A stretch of 64,000 nucleotides of DNA from Actinomadura citrea (GTDB lineage: Bacteria > Actinomycetota > Actinomycetes > Streptosporangiales > Streptosporangiaceae): contig NZ_JACCBT010000001.1 of assembly GCF_013409045.1 (NCBI RefSeq), forward strand, positions 8,162,669 through 8,226,668, written 5' to 3'. Shown piece by piece: positions 23,601 through 33,427 of the stretch. Numbering within the stretch: the first letter of the stretch is position 1; each line of letters begins with the position of its first letter. A program made the translations under genes and the position numbers. The notes beneath the pieces were generated by a model. The model saw only the letters and a program-made list of their open reading frames with translations. It made no database searches and had not been told where the DNA came from.

Positions 23601-26600
23601 TCAGGCTTTGCCGAAGACGCGGTCGACCACCCTGGACGCGGCCTGGCCGTCGTCGTGCGGGCAGTACTTCACGAAGAATCGGTCGTAGGCGTCCGCGTAG
23701 CGCTGCTCTCCCGCCGGCGCCGTCCTGACCGCTTCGGCGACCTCCGCGGACGTCCGCACGACCGGGCCGGGCGCTTCGGCCTCCAGGTCGAAGTAGAAGC
23801 CGCGCACGTGGTCGCGGTACCAGTCCAGGTCGTAGGTGTAGAGGACGATGGGGCGACCCAGGATCGCGTAGTCGAACATGGCGGACGAGTAGTCCGTGAC
23901 GAGCACGTCGGCGGCCATGTACAGCTCGGCGATGTCGGGATACCGGGACACGTCGATGACGAAGGGGTCGGAGTCGCCCCCGGCGAGTCGAGCCGCGGCC
24001 GCGCGGTCCCGGTCGGTGATGAGGTGATGCGTTCGCAGGAGGAGGACGTGGTCGTCACCCAGGGCCTCTCGCATGGTCTCCACGTCCAGCTCCAGCGAGA
24101 AGCCCTGCCTGCCTTCTGCGTGGTGCCGGTCGTCACGCCATGTCGGCGCGTAAAGGACGACCTTCTTGCCCTGCGGAATCCCCAGGCGCTTCCGAATGCG
24201 GCTTCCGATGCGTTCCCACTCGGGCGTGCTGAGGATGTCGTTGCGCGGGAACCCCGTCTCCAGGACTTCGCCCTCGTACCGGAAGGCCCGCCGCATGACC
24301 TGGGTGGCGTACGGGCTGGAAGACAGCAGGAGATCCCAGCGCGGCACCTCCCGCTCCATCCAGTCCAGCCGCTCGGTGCGCTGGTACGGCATGTCCCGCA
24401 AGTCGTAGGCGAGGCGCTTCAGCGGGGTGCCGTGCCAGGTCTGGAGGTAGATCTGGCCTGTCCGCTTGAAGAACCAGGGCGGCATCGCGTGGTTGGCGAC
24501 GACGTACCGGGCGCGTGCGAGGACGCGGTAGTGCTCGCGGCTCCCGGCCAGGACGGTCGCGGCCTTTCCGTCCGCCGCGAACTGGTCGTCCTGGGACACC
24601 CACACGCATTCCAGGTCGGTGTCGCGCCGGATGAGTTCCTCGTAGACGGCCCTCGGGCTGCAGCTGTACTGGGAGCCGTCGTAGCTGCTGAACACCACCA
24701 TGCCTGCCAGAGGACTCCGCAGGTAGACCGAATAGTCCCTCTGCTGGAGGAGGGTCTGCGCGTGCCCGCCGCGCTCGTCGTCCTCCAGCGACACGCGGCT
24801 GTGCAGCATCAGCGCGTCGATCTGGTGGACGCCGATCTCGAATTCGTGCGTGCCCGCGCGGTGCCGGCCGGGAAGGCCGGGGATGGCCTCGCGTTCGACG
24901 ACGACGGCCACCTCGCCGGAACGCGTGCGCGCCGCCAGGTCCCAGGTTCCGCTGCTCAGCGGCAGGTCCGTCCCGAACACCGACATCGTCGCGGGGGCGA
25001 ACGCGGCGGTGAACCGGCCTCCCCTACCGGTGGCGTCGTCCTCCCAGGTGACGGGGACGCGGTACTCCTCGCCGGATCGGCGCCGCCGCAGGACGAAGTG
25101 GTCGGGGCGGTGTTCCGGGTCGGCGAAGTCGCCTCCCAGCGTGAGCAGTCCGTTGGCGTCCCACTCGGCTCCCGTGACGACCGGACGGAAGCTGCGCTCG
25201 ACCCCGCGCAGGTTCCCGAACGCGGTGCGGCTGACGGCGAACTCCCGGCCGCGCCCCGCGCTCTCCGGCAGGGCGAAGCGGGCGGGCTTGACGTTGTTCG
25301 CGACGGTGAGGCGCAGCGGGCCGCCTTCACCCGTCAACCGGATGTCCCAGTCGATGGTGTCGCGCAGGTGCGTGCCGTACGCTTCGCTGTTCGGCTCGCT
25401 GTTCGGCACGGACGCGAGGTACTTCAGGGGCAGCCTGGCCGTGAAGTCGAACCCGGTGCCCTCCGCCATCCGCAGGACGGCCGACTGCCGCAGCGTCACC
25501 TCGCCGCGGATCTCGTCTCCCCCGTGCCTGCGCACCGCGACCATCGCGGCCCCGGCACCGAGCGCGCGCCGCGTCCAGCCGGACAGCTCCAGCGCGTCGC
25601 CGTCGAGGCCGATCCCGGTGAGGACGGCCTTGGCCCGCTTGACGTGGACGACGAACACGTCGTCGTCGCCCGCCGCCGGCTGGACGGCCACGTGCTCGTC
25701 CACCTGCCGCGGCGACGTCCACCGGACGGCCGGAGCCGTCGCGGTCAGCCGCTGGACCGCCCTGCGCCCGGCCGTCGACACCTCGGCGAACAGCTCGTAG
25801 GTGGCCGTCCGCCACTCGTCGCTGTCCAGGAGGTACTCGGGCTCCACCCGTACCGTGAAGCCCGACCAGTCGAGGGAGACGTTCGCCTGCCCGGAGCGCA
25901 CCGTGACCTCCGGGACGTACCGGCGCTCCACCGGCAGCCGGATCTCCTTGCCGGTCCGCACGTCGCGCATCCAGACGCGGATCCGGGAGTCGTCCACCGC
26001 CGCCACCGCGAACCGGTCGAAGTAGGCGTGCCCCTCGACGATGAGGGTGTCGACGTCCCACTCCACGCGGTCGACGTCCGCCCACAGCGCCAGCTCGTCG
26101 GTGACGTCGTACACGTCCTCCGGGACGCCCCGGTCGGCGTCGTCGAAGAAGGGGTAGCGGGCGTACCAGCGCTGCCGGAGACGACCGCGCGACACCAGCG
26201 GGACGTCCCGCAGGCCGTCCTCCTCGAAGCGCAGCACCTCCAGCAGTTCGGGCAGCATGCGCTCGCCGAGCAGGTACGTCTCCAGCCGCCTGATGGCCTC
26301 AAGACCCGCGGTGGCCCGGCGCCCGGAGCCGGCGACGACCTCGGCGCCCAGCTCGACCAGGTGTTCGCGCTCCTCCCAGGTGGCCGTGGGCAGGGCGAGC
26401 ATCAGTTCGCGCACGTCCAGGTCGAGCGCGTACATGTCGTGGACGGCCAGAAGGTCCGGCTCATGCGTGCGGACGAACTCCCGCGTCCTCGCCAGGGTCG
26501 CCATGCGTTCGGTGATGTCGGCCGGGTCGGGGCGCATGCGCGGGGCCGTTCCGGGTCGGTCCCGCCAGAAGTAGACGGTCGCGTCCACCACGTCCACGGC

Positions 26601-27176
26601 GGAGGCCAACACGTGGCTCTGCACGGCGATGAGGAGGTCTCCGCCGGCCCCGAACTCGAAGCCGTACGCGTCCCAGAAGGAGCGCCGGTAGACCTTGTTC
26701 CACACCGTCCTGTCTTGCAGGAGGGCGGGGTGCCTGGTCACGTGCGTCGACAGCATGGTCTCCGCGTAGGGGTCGCTGTGGAGCGGCGACTGCCACACCT
26801 GTTCCTCGTCCAGGCACATGACGTTCCCGCCCGCGAGGTCCGAGCCGGTGCCGTCCAGCGTCCCGACCAGCAGTTCGTAGGCGTAGGGCGGCACCGCGTC
26901 CTCACCGTCGGCGAAGGCGAGGTAGCGGCCTTTCGCCTGCTCGACGCCCGCGTCGGCCGCCGTCGTGCCGGGGGCGGGCTGCAGGAGGGCGAAGCGGTCG
27001 TCGCGTCCCGCGAACTCCTTGGCGACGGCGGCGTCCTTGGCGGCTCCGCCCTGGCCGTCCTCCACCATGAGCACCTGGATGTCGCGCAGCGTCTGCCCGG
27101 CGATCGACTCCAGGCACTCCGCCAGGCGGCCGCCGGTGTTGCGGATGGGGACGACGATGCTGATCTGCGGGGACAC
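23601..27176 (-). CDS. GT2/TagF-like bifunctional protein with divergent GT2 domain
   Basis: A 1191-residue protein: an N-terminal GT-A glycosyltransferase family 2 domain (about 1-220), a large beta-rich middle region (about 370-800) and a C-terminal CDP-glycerol:poly(glycerophosphate) glycerophosphotransferase (TagF) domain (about 810-1190). The TagF motifs are present: WHGTPLKRLAYD near 912, YAPTWRDD, the RTHHL segment and DYSSAMFDYAILGRP. The GT2 nucleotide-binding motifs are altered: VEDGQGG in place of VDDGSTD, and FADGEDAV in place of FADADDVV, so this domain may be inactive. Expected role is extending a glycerol-phosphate-type wall polymer. GTG start; second gene of a leftward pair, 93 bp after its paralog. 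Confidence 0.88.
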   Translation of the reverse strand: MSPQISIVVPIRNTGGRLAECLESIAGQTLRDIQVLMVEDGQGGAAKDAAVAKEFAGRDDRFALLQPAPGTTAADAGVEQAKGRYLAFADGEDAVPPYAYELLVGTLDGTGSDLAGGNVMCLDEEQVWQSPLHSDPYAETMLSTHVTRHPALLQDRTVWNKVYRRSFWDAYGFEFGAGGDLLIAVQSHVLASAVDVVDATVYFWRDRPGTAPRMRPDPADITERMATLARTREFVRTHEPDLLAVHDMYALDLDVRELMLALPTATWEEREHLVELGAEVVAGSGRRATAGLEAIRRLETYLLGERMLPELLEVLRFEEDGLRDVPLVSRGRLRQRWYARYPFFDDADRGVPEDVYDVTDELALWADVDRVEWDVDTLIVEGHAYFDRFAVAAVDDSRIRVWMRDVRTGKEIRLPVERRYVPEVTVRSGQANVSLDWSGFTVRVEPEYLLDSDEWRTATYELFAEVSTAGRRAVQRLTATAPAVRWTSPRQVDEHVAVQPAAGDDDVFVVHVKRAKAVLTGIGLDGDALELSGWTRRALGAGAAMVAVRRHGGDEIRGEVTLRQSAVLRMAEGTGFDFTARLPLKYLASVPNSEPNSEAYGTHLRDTIDWDIRLTGEGGPLRLTVANNVKPARFALPESAGRGREFAVSRTAFGNLRGVERSFRPVVTGAEWDANGLLTLGGDFADPEHRPDHFVLRRRRSGEEYRVPVTWEDDATGRGGRFTAAFAPATMSVFGTDLPLSSGTWDLAARTRSGEVAVVVEREAIPGLPGRHRAGTHEFEIGVHQIDALMLHSRVSLEDDERGGHAQTLLQQRDYSVYLRSPLAGMVVFSSYDGSQYSCSPRAVYEELIRRDTDLECVWVSQDDQFAADGKAATVLAGSREHYRVLARARYVVANHAMPPWFFKRTGQIYLQTWHGTPLKRLAYDLRDMPYQRTERLDWMEREVPRWDLLLSSSPYATQVMRRAFRYEGEVLETGFPRNDILSTPEWERIGSRIRKRLGIPQGKKVVLYAPTWRDDRHHAEGRQGFSLELDVETMREALGDDHVLLLRTHHLITDRDRAAAARLAGGDSDPFVIDVSRYPDIAELYMAADVLVTDYSSAMFDYAILGRPIVLYTYDLDWYRDHVRGFYFDLEAEAPGPVVRTSAEVAEAVRTAPAGEQRYADAYDRFFVKYCPHDDGQAASRVVDRVFGKA

Positions 27177-27269
27177 GGGCGGCTCCGTACTGGGCTTTCG
27201 GGGATGCGTGGGCTTACGGGGATGCGTGAGCTTTCGGCGGTCGAGCGGGCTTCGGCGGGCGGGACGGGC

Positions 27270-30200
27270 TCAGCGAAGGACACGGTCGAGCACGCGGGCG
27301 CCGGCGTGGCCGTCGTCGTGCGGGCAGTACCGGGCGGCGAAGGCGGCGCGCGCGTCCCGGAACCCGGTCTCCAGCGCGGCGGGATCGCGCAGTGCCTCGA
27401 CGACGTCCTGCGTGGTGGCGAGCAGCGGACCGGGCGCCTCGGCGTCGAAGTCGAAGTAGAAGCCGCGCACGTGGTCGCGGTAGCGCTCCAGGTCGTAGGT
27501 GAAGAACACCATCGGGCGGCCGGTGACGGCGAAGTCGAACATGGACGACGAGTAGTCGGTGACGAGCACGTCGCTGATGAGGAACAGCTCCGAGATGTCG
27601 GGATAGACCGAGACGTCCATGACGCAGTCGCCCGGCCGCAGCCTCGGGCGGTCGGTGACGAGATAGTGCGTCCGCAGGAGCAGGACGTGGTCGCGTCCCA
27701 GCGCGGCCCGGAACCGGTCGATCTCGAATTCGAGGCTGAACGCGCGCTTGCCGATCGCCTGGTGGAAGTCGTCCCGCCACGTCGGGGCGTACAGGACGAC
27801 CCGCTTGCCCTCCGGGATGCCGAGCCGGCGTCGCACCGCCGCGGCGATCTCATCGCGGTGCGGGCTGCTCAGCACGTCGTTGCGGGGGTAGCCGCTTTCG
27901 AGGACGTCCCCGGTGTAGCCGAACGCGCGCCGGAACAGCGGCACGGAGAAAGCGTTCTGGGCGAGGAGGAGGTCCCACTGGGGGACGTCGTACTCCATCC
28001 AGTCCACGCCCTCGGTGCGCTTGAAGGGCATCTTCTTGACGTCGTATCCGAGCTTCTTGAGCGGCGTCCCGTGCCAGCACTGCACGTAGGTCTGGTCCTC
28101 GCGCTTGGTGAACCATTCCTGCTGCGACCAGTTGCCGAAGATGTAGCGCGCGCGGGCGAGCGCCTCGTAGTGCTCCCGCGTCCCGGCCAGGACGGTGCGG
28201 GCACCAGATGGCTTGCCGAACTGTCCGTTCTCGGTGACCCACACGCATTCCAGGTCGGTTTCGCGCCGCCGCAGCTCGTCGTAGATGCCGCGCGGGTTGC
28301 ACGCGTACTGGCGGCCCTTGTAGGCGTCGAACACCACGAGTTCCCGGACGGGCAGGTTCAGGTGGCGCCGGTAGTGTCCGGACCGGATGCGGCTCTGCGC
28401 GTAGGCACCGCGCTCGTCGTCGTCCAAGGCGGTCTCGACGCGCAGCTGCAACTGGTCGGTCCGCTGGGCCCGGACGGTGATCCGGTGCAGTCCCGCTTCG
28501 AACGGCTCGGGCAGGTCGCGGAGGGTGTGGCGGCGCACGACCACCGGCTGCTCCTGCCCTCCGACCGTGGCGAGGGCGTCCCAGCGGCCGGAGACCAGCG
28601 GGCGCGACAGGCCGAGCACCGGCATGCGCGCGGGCGAGAACACCGCCGTGAACCGCTCGTCCTCCCAGTGCAGCCTGACGGCGTGCTCCTCGCTCGACCG
28701 CCGCCGCCTGAGGATCAGCGAGTCCGGCCGCCCGATCCGGTCCGAGCACGTGCCCGCCAGGCGAAGGGCGCCCTCGGACGACCACGCCACCTCGTCGACG
28801 GCGAGGACGCGGCCGCGGGAGACGATCCGCAGGGTGCTGCGCCGGGTCCTGGCGATCTCCAGTTCGCCGCCGGGGATGGGGAAGGCGGCGCCCGCCGGGT
28901 CCTCGTCCAGGTACGGGCGGATCCCCTCCGAGAGGGTGATCTCCCAGTCGCCGTGCCTCCGGGCCAGCCCGGCGACCGGCAGCCGCGCCCGGAACCCGTC
29001 GGCGCCGACCGGCTCGACCGGCCCGAGCACCGCGGTGCGCCCCGCCCTCGGGGCGGCGGTGACGCGCGGCTCGTCCCCGAACGGGAGGCGGCTCCAGCCG
29101 TCCAGCCACAGCTCGCCGCCCTCCAGGTGGCAGCCGATGACCGCGGCCGGCGTGCGGCGCACCTGGATCACGAACCGGTTCCGGCCCGTGACGCCCTGGA
29201 CGAGCACGCCCGGCGCGCACTCCCGGTCCTGCGGCCACTGCCGCCCGGTGAGCCGCGGGCCGGCGAACGTCGACCGGCGCCGCAGCCCGCGGTTGACGAT
29301 CTCGACGCACGGCACCCAGTCGACGTCCCGCCAGCGCCCGAACATCCGCAGCGCGGACGGGTCGAGCTCCGCGACGAACCCGGACCAGTCGTAGGACACG
29401 TTCGACTGCCGCGACCCGGCGGTCACGTCCGGCCTGCGGACCCTCCTGACCGGGACGCGCATGAGGCCCCGCCTGTTGGCCGCCACCAGCCAGATCCGGA
29501 TGCGGGACCCGTCCTCGCTGGAGGCGTCCAGATGCCGGATGTAGGCGTGGCCCTCCAGGCGGAGCCGGCCGTCCGCCCAGGTGGCCCGGTCGATCGCCGC
29601 GACCGGTCTGAGCTCGTCGGTCACGTCGTACACGTGCGCCGGGACGCCGCGGTCCTCGTCCTCGAAGAACGGGTACTCGGCGTACCAGCGGTGCCGCAGG
29701 CCGCGACGCACGCGCGGCGCGTCCGCCGCCTTGCGCAACTGGACGTAGCGCAGCACCTCCAGCAGTTCCGGCAGCATCCGCCGGCACAGCAGGTGCAGTT
29801 GCAGGCGCGTCATCGCCGGCTGCCGCTTCAGGACGCGGGCGCTCACCTGCCGGGCCAGGGCCGCCCCCATGGCGACGAGTTCTCCGCGGTTCTCCTCCTG
29901 CGTCCTGGGGAGGGCCTCGAACAGGACGCGAAGCTCGATGGGAATGAGGACGTGCTCGTCGTAGGCGTTCAGGAGCTGCGGCGCGTAGTCGGCCAGGCCC
30001 TCCCGTACGGTCCGCGCGGAACGCATGCGCTGGCTGAAGTTGTCCCAGTCGTAGCGGTCCTCTGTGATGGACCCGGGGCGCTTGCGCCAGAAGTAGACCG
30101 TCTCGCTCAGGACGTCCACCGAACGGGCCAGGGCGTGCGCGCGCGCCGTGACGGGAGGGTCCTCGTAGTAGCCCGGAGGGAACTCCAGACCCGTCCGGGC

Positions 30201-30704
30201 CCAGAACACGCGCCGGTACACCTTGTTCCACGGCGTCCGGTCGCGCATGAGCATCGGCATGGACGACACATGCGTCTTCGCACGGGACTCGGTGAACAGC
30301 CCGTCGTGCAGGTGCGACTGCCAGGTCCGGTCGTCGTCCATCCGCTGGACGTTCCCGGACGCCAGGTCCGACCCGGTCCGCTCAAGGGACGCGACCAGCC
30401 GCGCGTACGCCTCGCGCTCCACGACGTCGTCGGCGTCGGCGAACGCCAGGTACTCGCCCCTCGCCTGCCGCACGCCCGCGTTGCGGGCGGGCCCCGGCCC
30501 CTCGTTCTCCCGCGTGAGCAGCCGGAACCGCGGGTCGCGGCCGCACATGTCCTTGGCGATCACGGCGCCGTTGTCGGTGGACCCGTCGTCCACCATGATC
30601 ACTTCGAGGTCGCCCAGCGTCTGGCCCGCCAGCGATTCCAGGCACTCCTGGAGGTACTCCTCGGTGTTGTGGAACGGCACGACCACGCTGAGCTTCGGGG
30701 ACAT
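27270..30704 (-). CDS. GT2/TagF-like bifunctional wall teichoic acid polymerase
   Basis: A 1144-residue paralog of the next gene. The N-terminal GT2 domain keeps canonical motifs (VVVPFHNTEEYL, MVDDGSTDNG, FADADDVV), then comes a large beta-rich middle region, then a C-terminal TagF domain with WHGTPLKKLGYD near 876, YAPTWRDDFHQ, RTHYLV and DYSSSMFDFAVTGRP. It probably polymerises poly(glycerophosphate) and adds sugar, or primes the chain, at the inner membrane face; no hydrophobic segments are seen. The ATG at 30704 follows GGAGGAGGCCCC and is favoured over an upstream start at 30752. First gene of the operon. Confidence 0.9.
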   Translation of the reverse strand: MSPKLSVVVPFHNTEEYLQECLESLAGQTLGDLEVIMVDDGSTDNGAVIAKDMCGRDPRFRLLTRENEGPGPARNAGVRQARGEYLAFADADDVVEREAYARLVASLERTGSDLASGNVQRMDDDRTWQSHLHDGLFTESRAKTHVSSMPMLMRDRTPWNKVYRRVFWARTGLEFPPGYYEDPPVTARAHALARSVDVLSETVYFWRKRPGSITEDRYDWDNFSQRMRSARTVREGLADYAPQLLNAYDEHVLIPIELRVLFEALPRTQEENRGELVAMGAALARQVSARVLKRQPAMTRLQLHLLCRRMLPELLEVLRYVQLRKAADAPRVRRGLRHRWYAEYPFFEDEDRGVPAHVYDVTDELRPVAAIDRATWADGRLRLEGHAYIRHLDASSEDGSRIRIWLVAANRRGLMRVPVRRVRRPDVTAGSRQSNVSYDWSGFVAELDPSALRMFGRWRDVDWVPCVEIVNRGLRRRSTFAGPRLTGRQWPQDRECAPGVLVQGVTGRNRFVIQVRRTPAAVIGCHLEGGELWLDGWSRLPFGDEPRVTAAPRAGRTAVLGPVEPVGADGFRARLPVAGLARRHGDWEITLSEGIRPYLDEDPAGAAFPIPGGELEIARTRRSTLRIVSRGRVLAVDEVAWSSEGALRLAGTCSDRIGRPDSLILRRRRSSEEHAVRLHWEDERFTAVFSPARMPVLGLSRPLVSGRWDALATVGGQEQPVVVRRHTLRDLPEPFEAGLHRITVRAQRTDQLQLRVETALDDDERGAYAQSRIRSGHYRRHLNLPVRELVVFDAYKGRQYACNPRGIYDELRRRETDLECVWVTENGQFGKPSGARTVLAGTREHYEALARARYIFGNWSQQEWFTKREDQTYVQCWHGTPLKKLGYDVKKMPFKRTEGVDWMEYDVPQWDLLLAQNAFSVPLFRRAFGYTGDVLESGYPRNDVLSSPHRDEIAAAVRRRLGIPEGKRVVLYAPTWRDDFHQAIGKRAFSLEFEIDRFRAALGRDHVLLLRTHYLVTDRPRLRPGDCVMDVSVYPDISELFLISDVLVTDYSSSMFDFAVTGRPMVFFTYDLERYRDHVRGFYFDFDAEAPGPLLATTQDVVEALRDPAALETGFRDARAAFAARYCPHDDGHAGARVLDRVLR

Positions 30705-30791
30705 GGGGCCTCCTCCTCGCCCCACGAGCATGGTGACGTCACGCCGCGGCACGAACGCGCATCGCGATTGCGAGGCCGTCCCCTGACGCAG

Positions 30792-30821
30792 ACTTGACCT
30801 CGCCTGGCCACCACTTGACCT
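30792..30821. promoter_or_regulatory. Direct repeat 9-mers, 21-bp period, upstream of the TagF pair
   Basis: ACTTGACCT occurs at 30792-30800 and 30813-30821. The 21-bp period is two helical turns, the layout expected for a dimeric regulator binding one face of DNA. It lies 88-117 bp upstream of the first TagF-like gene and just past the oxyR stop. Could also be chance. Confidence 0.35.
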
Positions 30822-30855
30822 GGGCGTTAATCCACCGGGCCAGGAATCCCGCAGA

Positions 30856-31788
30856 TCAGGCGGGGCGGATGCCGGGGGCCACGCCCGACTCCACGACGGC
30901 GGCGCGCAGGCTCGCCGCGAGCGCCTCGAACTCGTCCGCGCGCGGGGAGGTCGACCGGAAGCCCAGGCCGACGCGGCGGAAGGGCGCCGGTGCCGCGAAG
31001 CGGTGCAGACCGAGGTTCGGCGCCCGGCGGGTCTCCACGGGCAGCGCCGTCTCGGGGACGAGCGTCACCCCCAGCCCGCCCGCCACGAGCTGGACCAGCG
31101 TCGCCAGGCTCGTGGCGTACGTGGCCGCGGCGGCGCGCGCCCCCACCTCCCGGCAGACGTCCAGCGCCTGGTCGCGCAGGCAGTGGCCCTCGTTCAGCAG
31201 GAGGACGTCGAGGTCGTTCAGCGCCTCCCGCGCGACCTCGGTGGCGCCCAGCTCGAACCCGGCGGGCGCGACGAGCACGAAGTCCTCGTCGTACAGCGGC
31301 AGCTCCGTCACGCCCGACGCCGGCACGGGGAGCGCCAGCAGCACCACGTCCAGGCGCCCGGCGAGCAGTTCCGCGACGATGTGGCCGGTCCGCTCCTCGT
31401 GGACGGACAGTTCCAGGTCGGGGAACTCCTTGGTGAGCCTCGGCAGGACGACGGGCAGCAGGTAAGGCGCGACGGTCGGGATGACGCCCACCCGGAGCGG
31501 CCCGACGAGCGTCCCTCGGACGGCCTGGACGTCCTCGACCAGCCGGTCGAGTTCCGCGAGGACCGTCTCGGCCCGCCGTGCGACCCGTTCCCCCGTGGGC
31601 GTCAGCAGGACCCTGCGCGTCGTCCGCTCGACGAGCTGCGTCCCGAGGCCCTCCTCAAGCGCCGCCACGGCCCCGGACAGGGCGGGCTGGCTCATGCGCA
31701 GAGCGGCGGCGGCGTCACGGAAATGCAGGTACTCCGCCAATGCCAGGAACGCCCGCAACTGGGCCACCGTGGGTCTGCTGATCGCCAT
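30856..31788 (-). CDS. oxyR: LysR-family hydrogen peroxide sensor OxyR
   Basis: A 310-residue LysR-type regulator with an N-terminal winged helix (YLHFRDAAAALRMSQPALSGAV near 20-41). The redox segment NEGHCLRDQALDVC contains Cys203 and Cys212, the same nine-residue spacing as E. coli Cys199/Cys208, which identifies OxyR. In many actinomycetes oxyR lies directly divergent from ahpCD; here ahpCD is 2.6 kb away, past a carotenoid oxygenase and a small hydrolase. ATG start at 31788. Confidence 0.93.
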   Translation of the reverse strand: MAISRPTVAQLRAFLALAEYLHFRDAAAALRMSQPALSGAVAALEEGLGTQLVERTTRRVLLTPTGERVARRAETVLAELDRLVEDVQAVRGTLVGPLRVGVIPTVAPYLLPVVLPRLTKEFPDLELSVHEERTGHIVAELLAGRLDVVLLALPVPASGVTELPLYDEDFVLVAPAGFELGATEVAREALNDLDVLLLNEGHCLRDQALDVCREVGARAAAATYATSLATLVQLVAGGLGVTLVPETALPVETRRAPNLGLHRFAAPAPFRRVGLGFRSTSPRADEFEALAASLRAAVVESGVAPGIRPA

Positions 31789-31876
31789 CCTGACGCAGAC
31801 ATTACCGAAGGGCGGTCACGCACCGTGACTTGTCCCAGGTCGAGGCGGGGTGGGATTCACCACAGCGGGCGGGCGG

Positions 31877-33367
31877 TCAGCGGATGGGCAGGCGGTCGGG
31901 GTGCGGGATGGGGGCGCCGGGGTCGGCGACACGGGGGGTGAAGGTGCCGTGGAAGCCGAACGGGAGGTGGTGCGGGAGGTGGAGGTCCGCGACCGGGGCG
32001 AGGTCCCGGGCGTCCAGGATGGTGAGCCGCGAGCGGTGTTCCGCGGCGAGATACACAACGGACAGGAGCCACCCGTCGTCCTCGGCGGAATCCGGTGCGC
32101 GGGGCACGAAGATGGGCTCGCCCACGTAGGTGTGCGGGCCGGCATCGTGCGCCTGGGTGCGGCCCGTGTCGTTGTCGACTTTCAGGACGGTGTCGTACTC
32201 GCCGGTCGAGCCCATCCGTCCCGTCATGTAGGTGTAGCGGTGCCTTCGCGTGGAACGGCGCCAGTCGTACTGGGGGAACTCGCCGGGCCGGTCGGACAGC
32301 GGCGTCTCGATCACACGTCCAGCCGGGGTGATCCGGTAGCGCATGAGCCTGCTGGACGGCAGGTCGGTGAAGCGCGTGCGGAAGTCGGACAGATCACGTC
32401 TGATCGCTTCGAAGTCGTCGAAGAGCACCAGGTCGACGACGGTGTCGGCGCCGTCCTCGAAGGCGTTCGCCAGGTGGACGTGCACGAGCGCCTCGTGCTC
32501 CACGACCCGCGCCGGGCCGCCGTTGCGCGGCACCAGCACGAACCGCGTCCCCTTCTCGGGACGGTGCCGGATCGCGTCGAACACCGACGCGCCCCCGCCG
32601 AACATCGTGCGCACGTCGACCATGTACGGGTCCAGGACGAACACCATGTGCTCGGTCGTCAGCGCCACATCGTGGTTCCACGGCATGTTCAGCATCCGGA
32701 CCCGGGCGAGCCGCCGCAGCCGGCCGCGCCGGTCGACCTTCCAGCAGTTCAGGGACGGCAGCGGGCCGAAGTCCTGGCCGAAGTTGAACATCTCGCCCGT
32801 CACCGGATCCCACTTCGGGTGGGCGGAGAACGCCTTGAGCGCGCCGCGCAGCCGTCCGTCGAAGTCGTACGTGCCGAGCGTCTCCAGGGTGTCGGGGTCG
32901 AGGCGGTGCGGCGGGCCGCCCTCCCACAGGGCCAGCAGCCGGTCGGCATGCAGTGCGATGCCGGTGTTGGCGACGTTCGCCGGCCCCTTCCCCTTGACGA
33001 AGTTGGCCCAGAAGCCGCCGGGAAGCGGCGTTCCGACCCCCGGATGGACGGGCCCGCCTGACACCATGCCGTGCTTGAACTGCGGCGTCCGGACGTACCG
33101 GTTGCGGAACCGCACGGACCGCCCGTCGAAGGCGAACTGCGAGACCATCCCGTCGCCGTCGAAGAGGTGGTGCATCAGCGTCCGCCCGACCTCCCACTTG
33201 CCCGGGCCGATCCGGTACAGCGTGCCGGTGAGGCCGGACGGGAGCTCGCCGTCGATCTGGTCGACGACGTAGTCGTGCTCGCGCATGAGCGGCGCGAAGA
33301 CGCGCGCCATGTCCGGCTCGCCGTTCGCGGGTTCCGCGGTCCGGCCGGTCTCGCTGGTCTGGGGCAC
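31877..33367 (-). CDS. Carotenoid cleavage oxygenase (RPE65/CCD family)
   Basis: A 496-residue seven-bladed beta-propeller dioxygenase. The four Fe(II)-binding His are His183 (SAHPKWDP), His232 (WNHDVALT), His298 (HVHLANAFE) and His473 (FGFHGTF). Second-shell acidic residues are present (e.g. in NAFEDG). These enzymes cleave double bonds of carotenoids, apocarotenoids or stilbenes. No carotenoid biosynthesis gene is near, so the substrate is open. The GTG at 33367 has an inverted repeat 14 bp upstream. Downstream of the gene on the same strand lies oxyR. Confidence 0.93.
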   Translation of the reverse strand: MPQTSETGRTAEPANGEPDMARVFAPLMREHDYVVDQIDGELPSGLTGTLYRIGPGKWEVGRTLMHHLFDGDGMVSQFAFDGRSVRFRNRYVRTPQFKHGMVSGGPVHPGVGTPLPGGFWANFVKGKGPANVANTGIALHADRLLALWEGGPPHRLDPDTLETLGTYDFDGRLRGALKAFSAHPKWDPVTGEMFNFGQDFGPLPSLNCWKVDRRGRLRRLARVRMLNMPWNHDVALTTEHMVFVLDPYMVDVRTMFGGGASVFDAIRHRPEKGTRFVLVPRNGGPARVVEHEALVHVHLANAFEDGADTVVDLVLFDDFEAIRRDLSDFRTRFTDLPSSRLMRYRITPAGRVIETPLSDRPGEFPQYDWRRSTRRHRYTYMTGRMGSTGEYDTVLKVDNDTGRTQAHDAGPHTYVGEPIFVPRAPDSAEDDGWLLSVVYLAAEHRSRLTILDARDLAPVADLHLPHHLPFGFHGTFTPRVADPGAPIPHPDRLPIR

Positions 33368-33380
33368 GAGGGTTCCCCCA

Positions 33381-33402
33381 TCTGGCTACGCCTGTTGCCA
33401 GA
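33381..33402. promoter_or_regulatory. Inverted repeat before the carotenoid oxygenase
   Basis: TCTGGC (33381-33386) and GCCAGA (33397-33402) flank a 10-bp spacer, 14 bp upstream of the oxygenase GTG. A candidate operator; the binding protein is unknown and no TetR gene is adjacent. Confidence 0.4.
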
Positions 33403-33427
33403 AAGGTAGGTTCTGGTCACGGCCGTG

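Noticed and set aside
23655..30797. A 2380-codon open frame on the plus strand opposite the TagF-like genes
   Set aside because: Antisense frame produced by high GC at third codon positions; its translation is Arg/Val/His/Gly-rich with no domain, while the minus strand has clear GT2 and TagF motifs.
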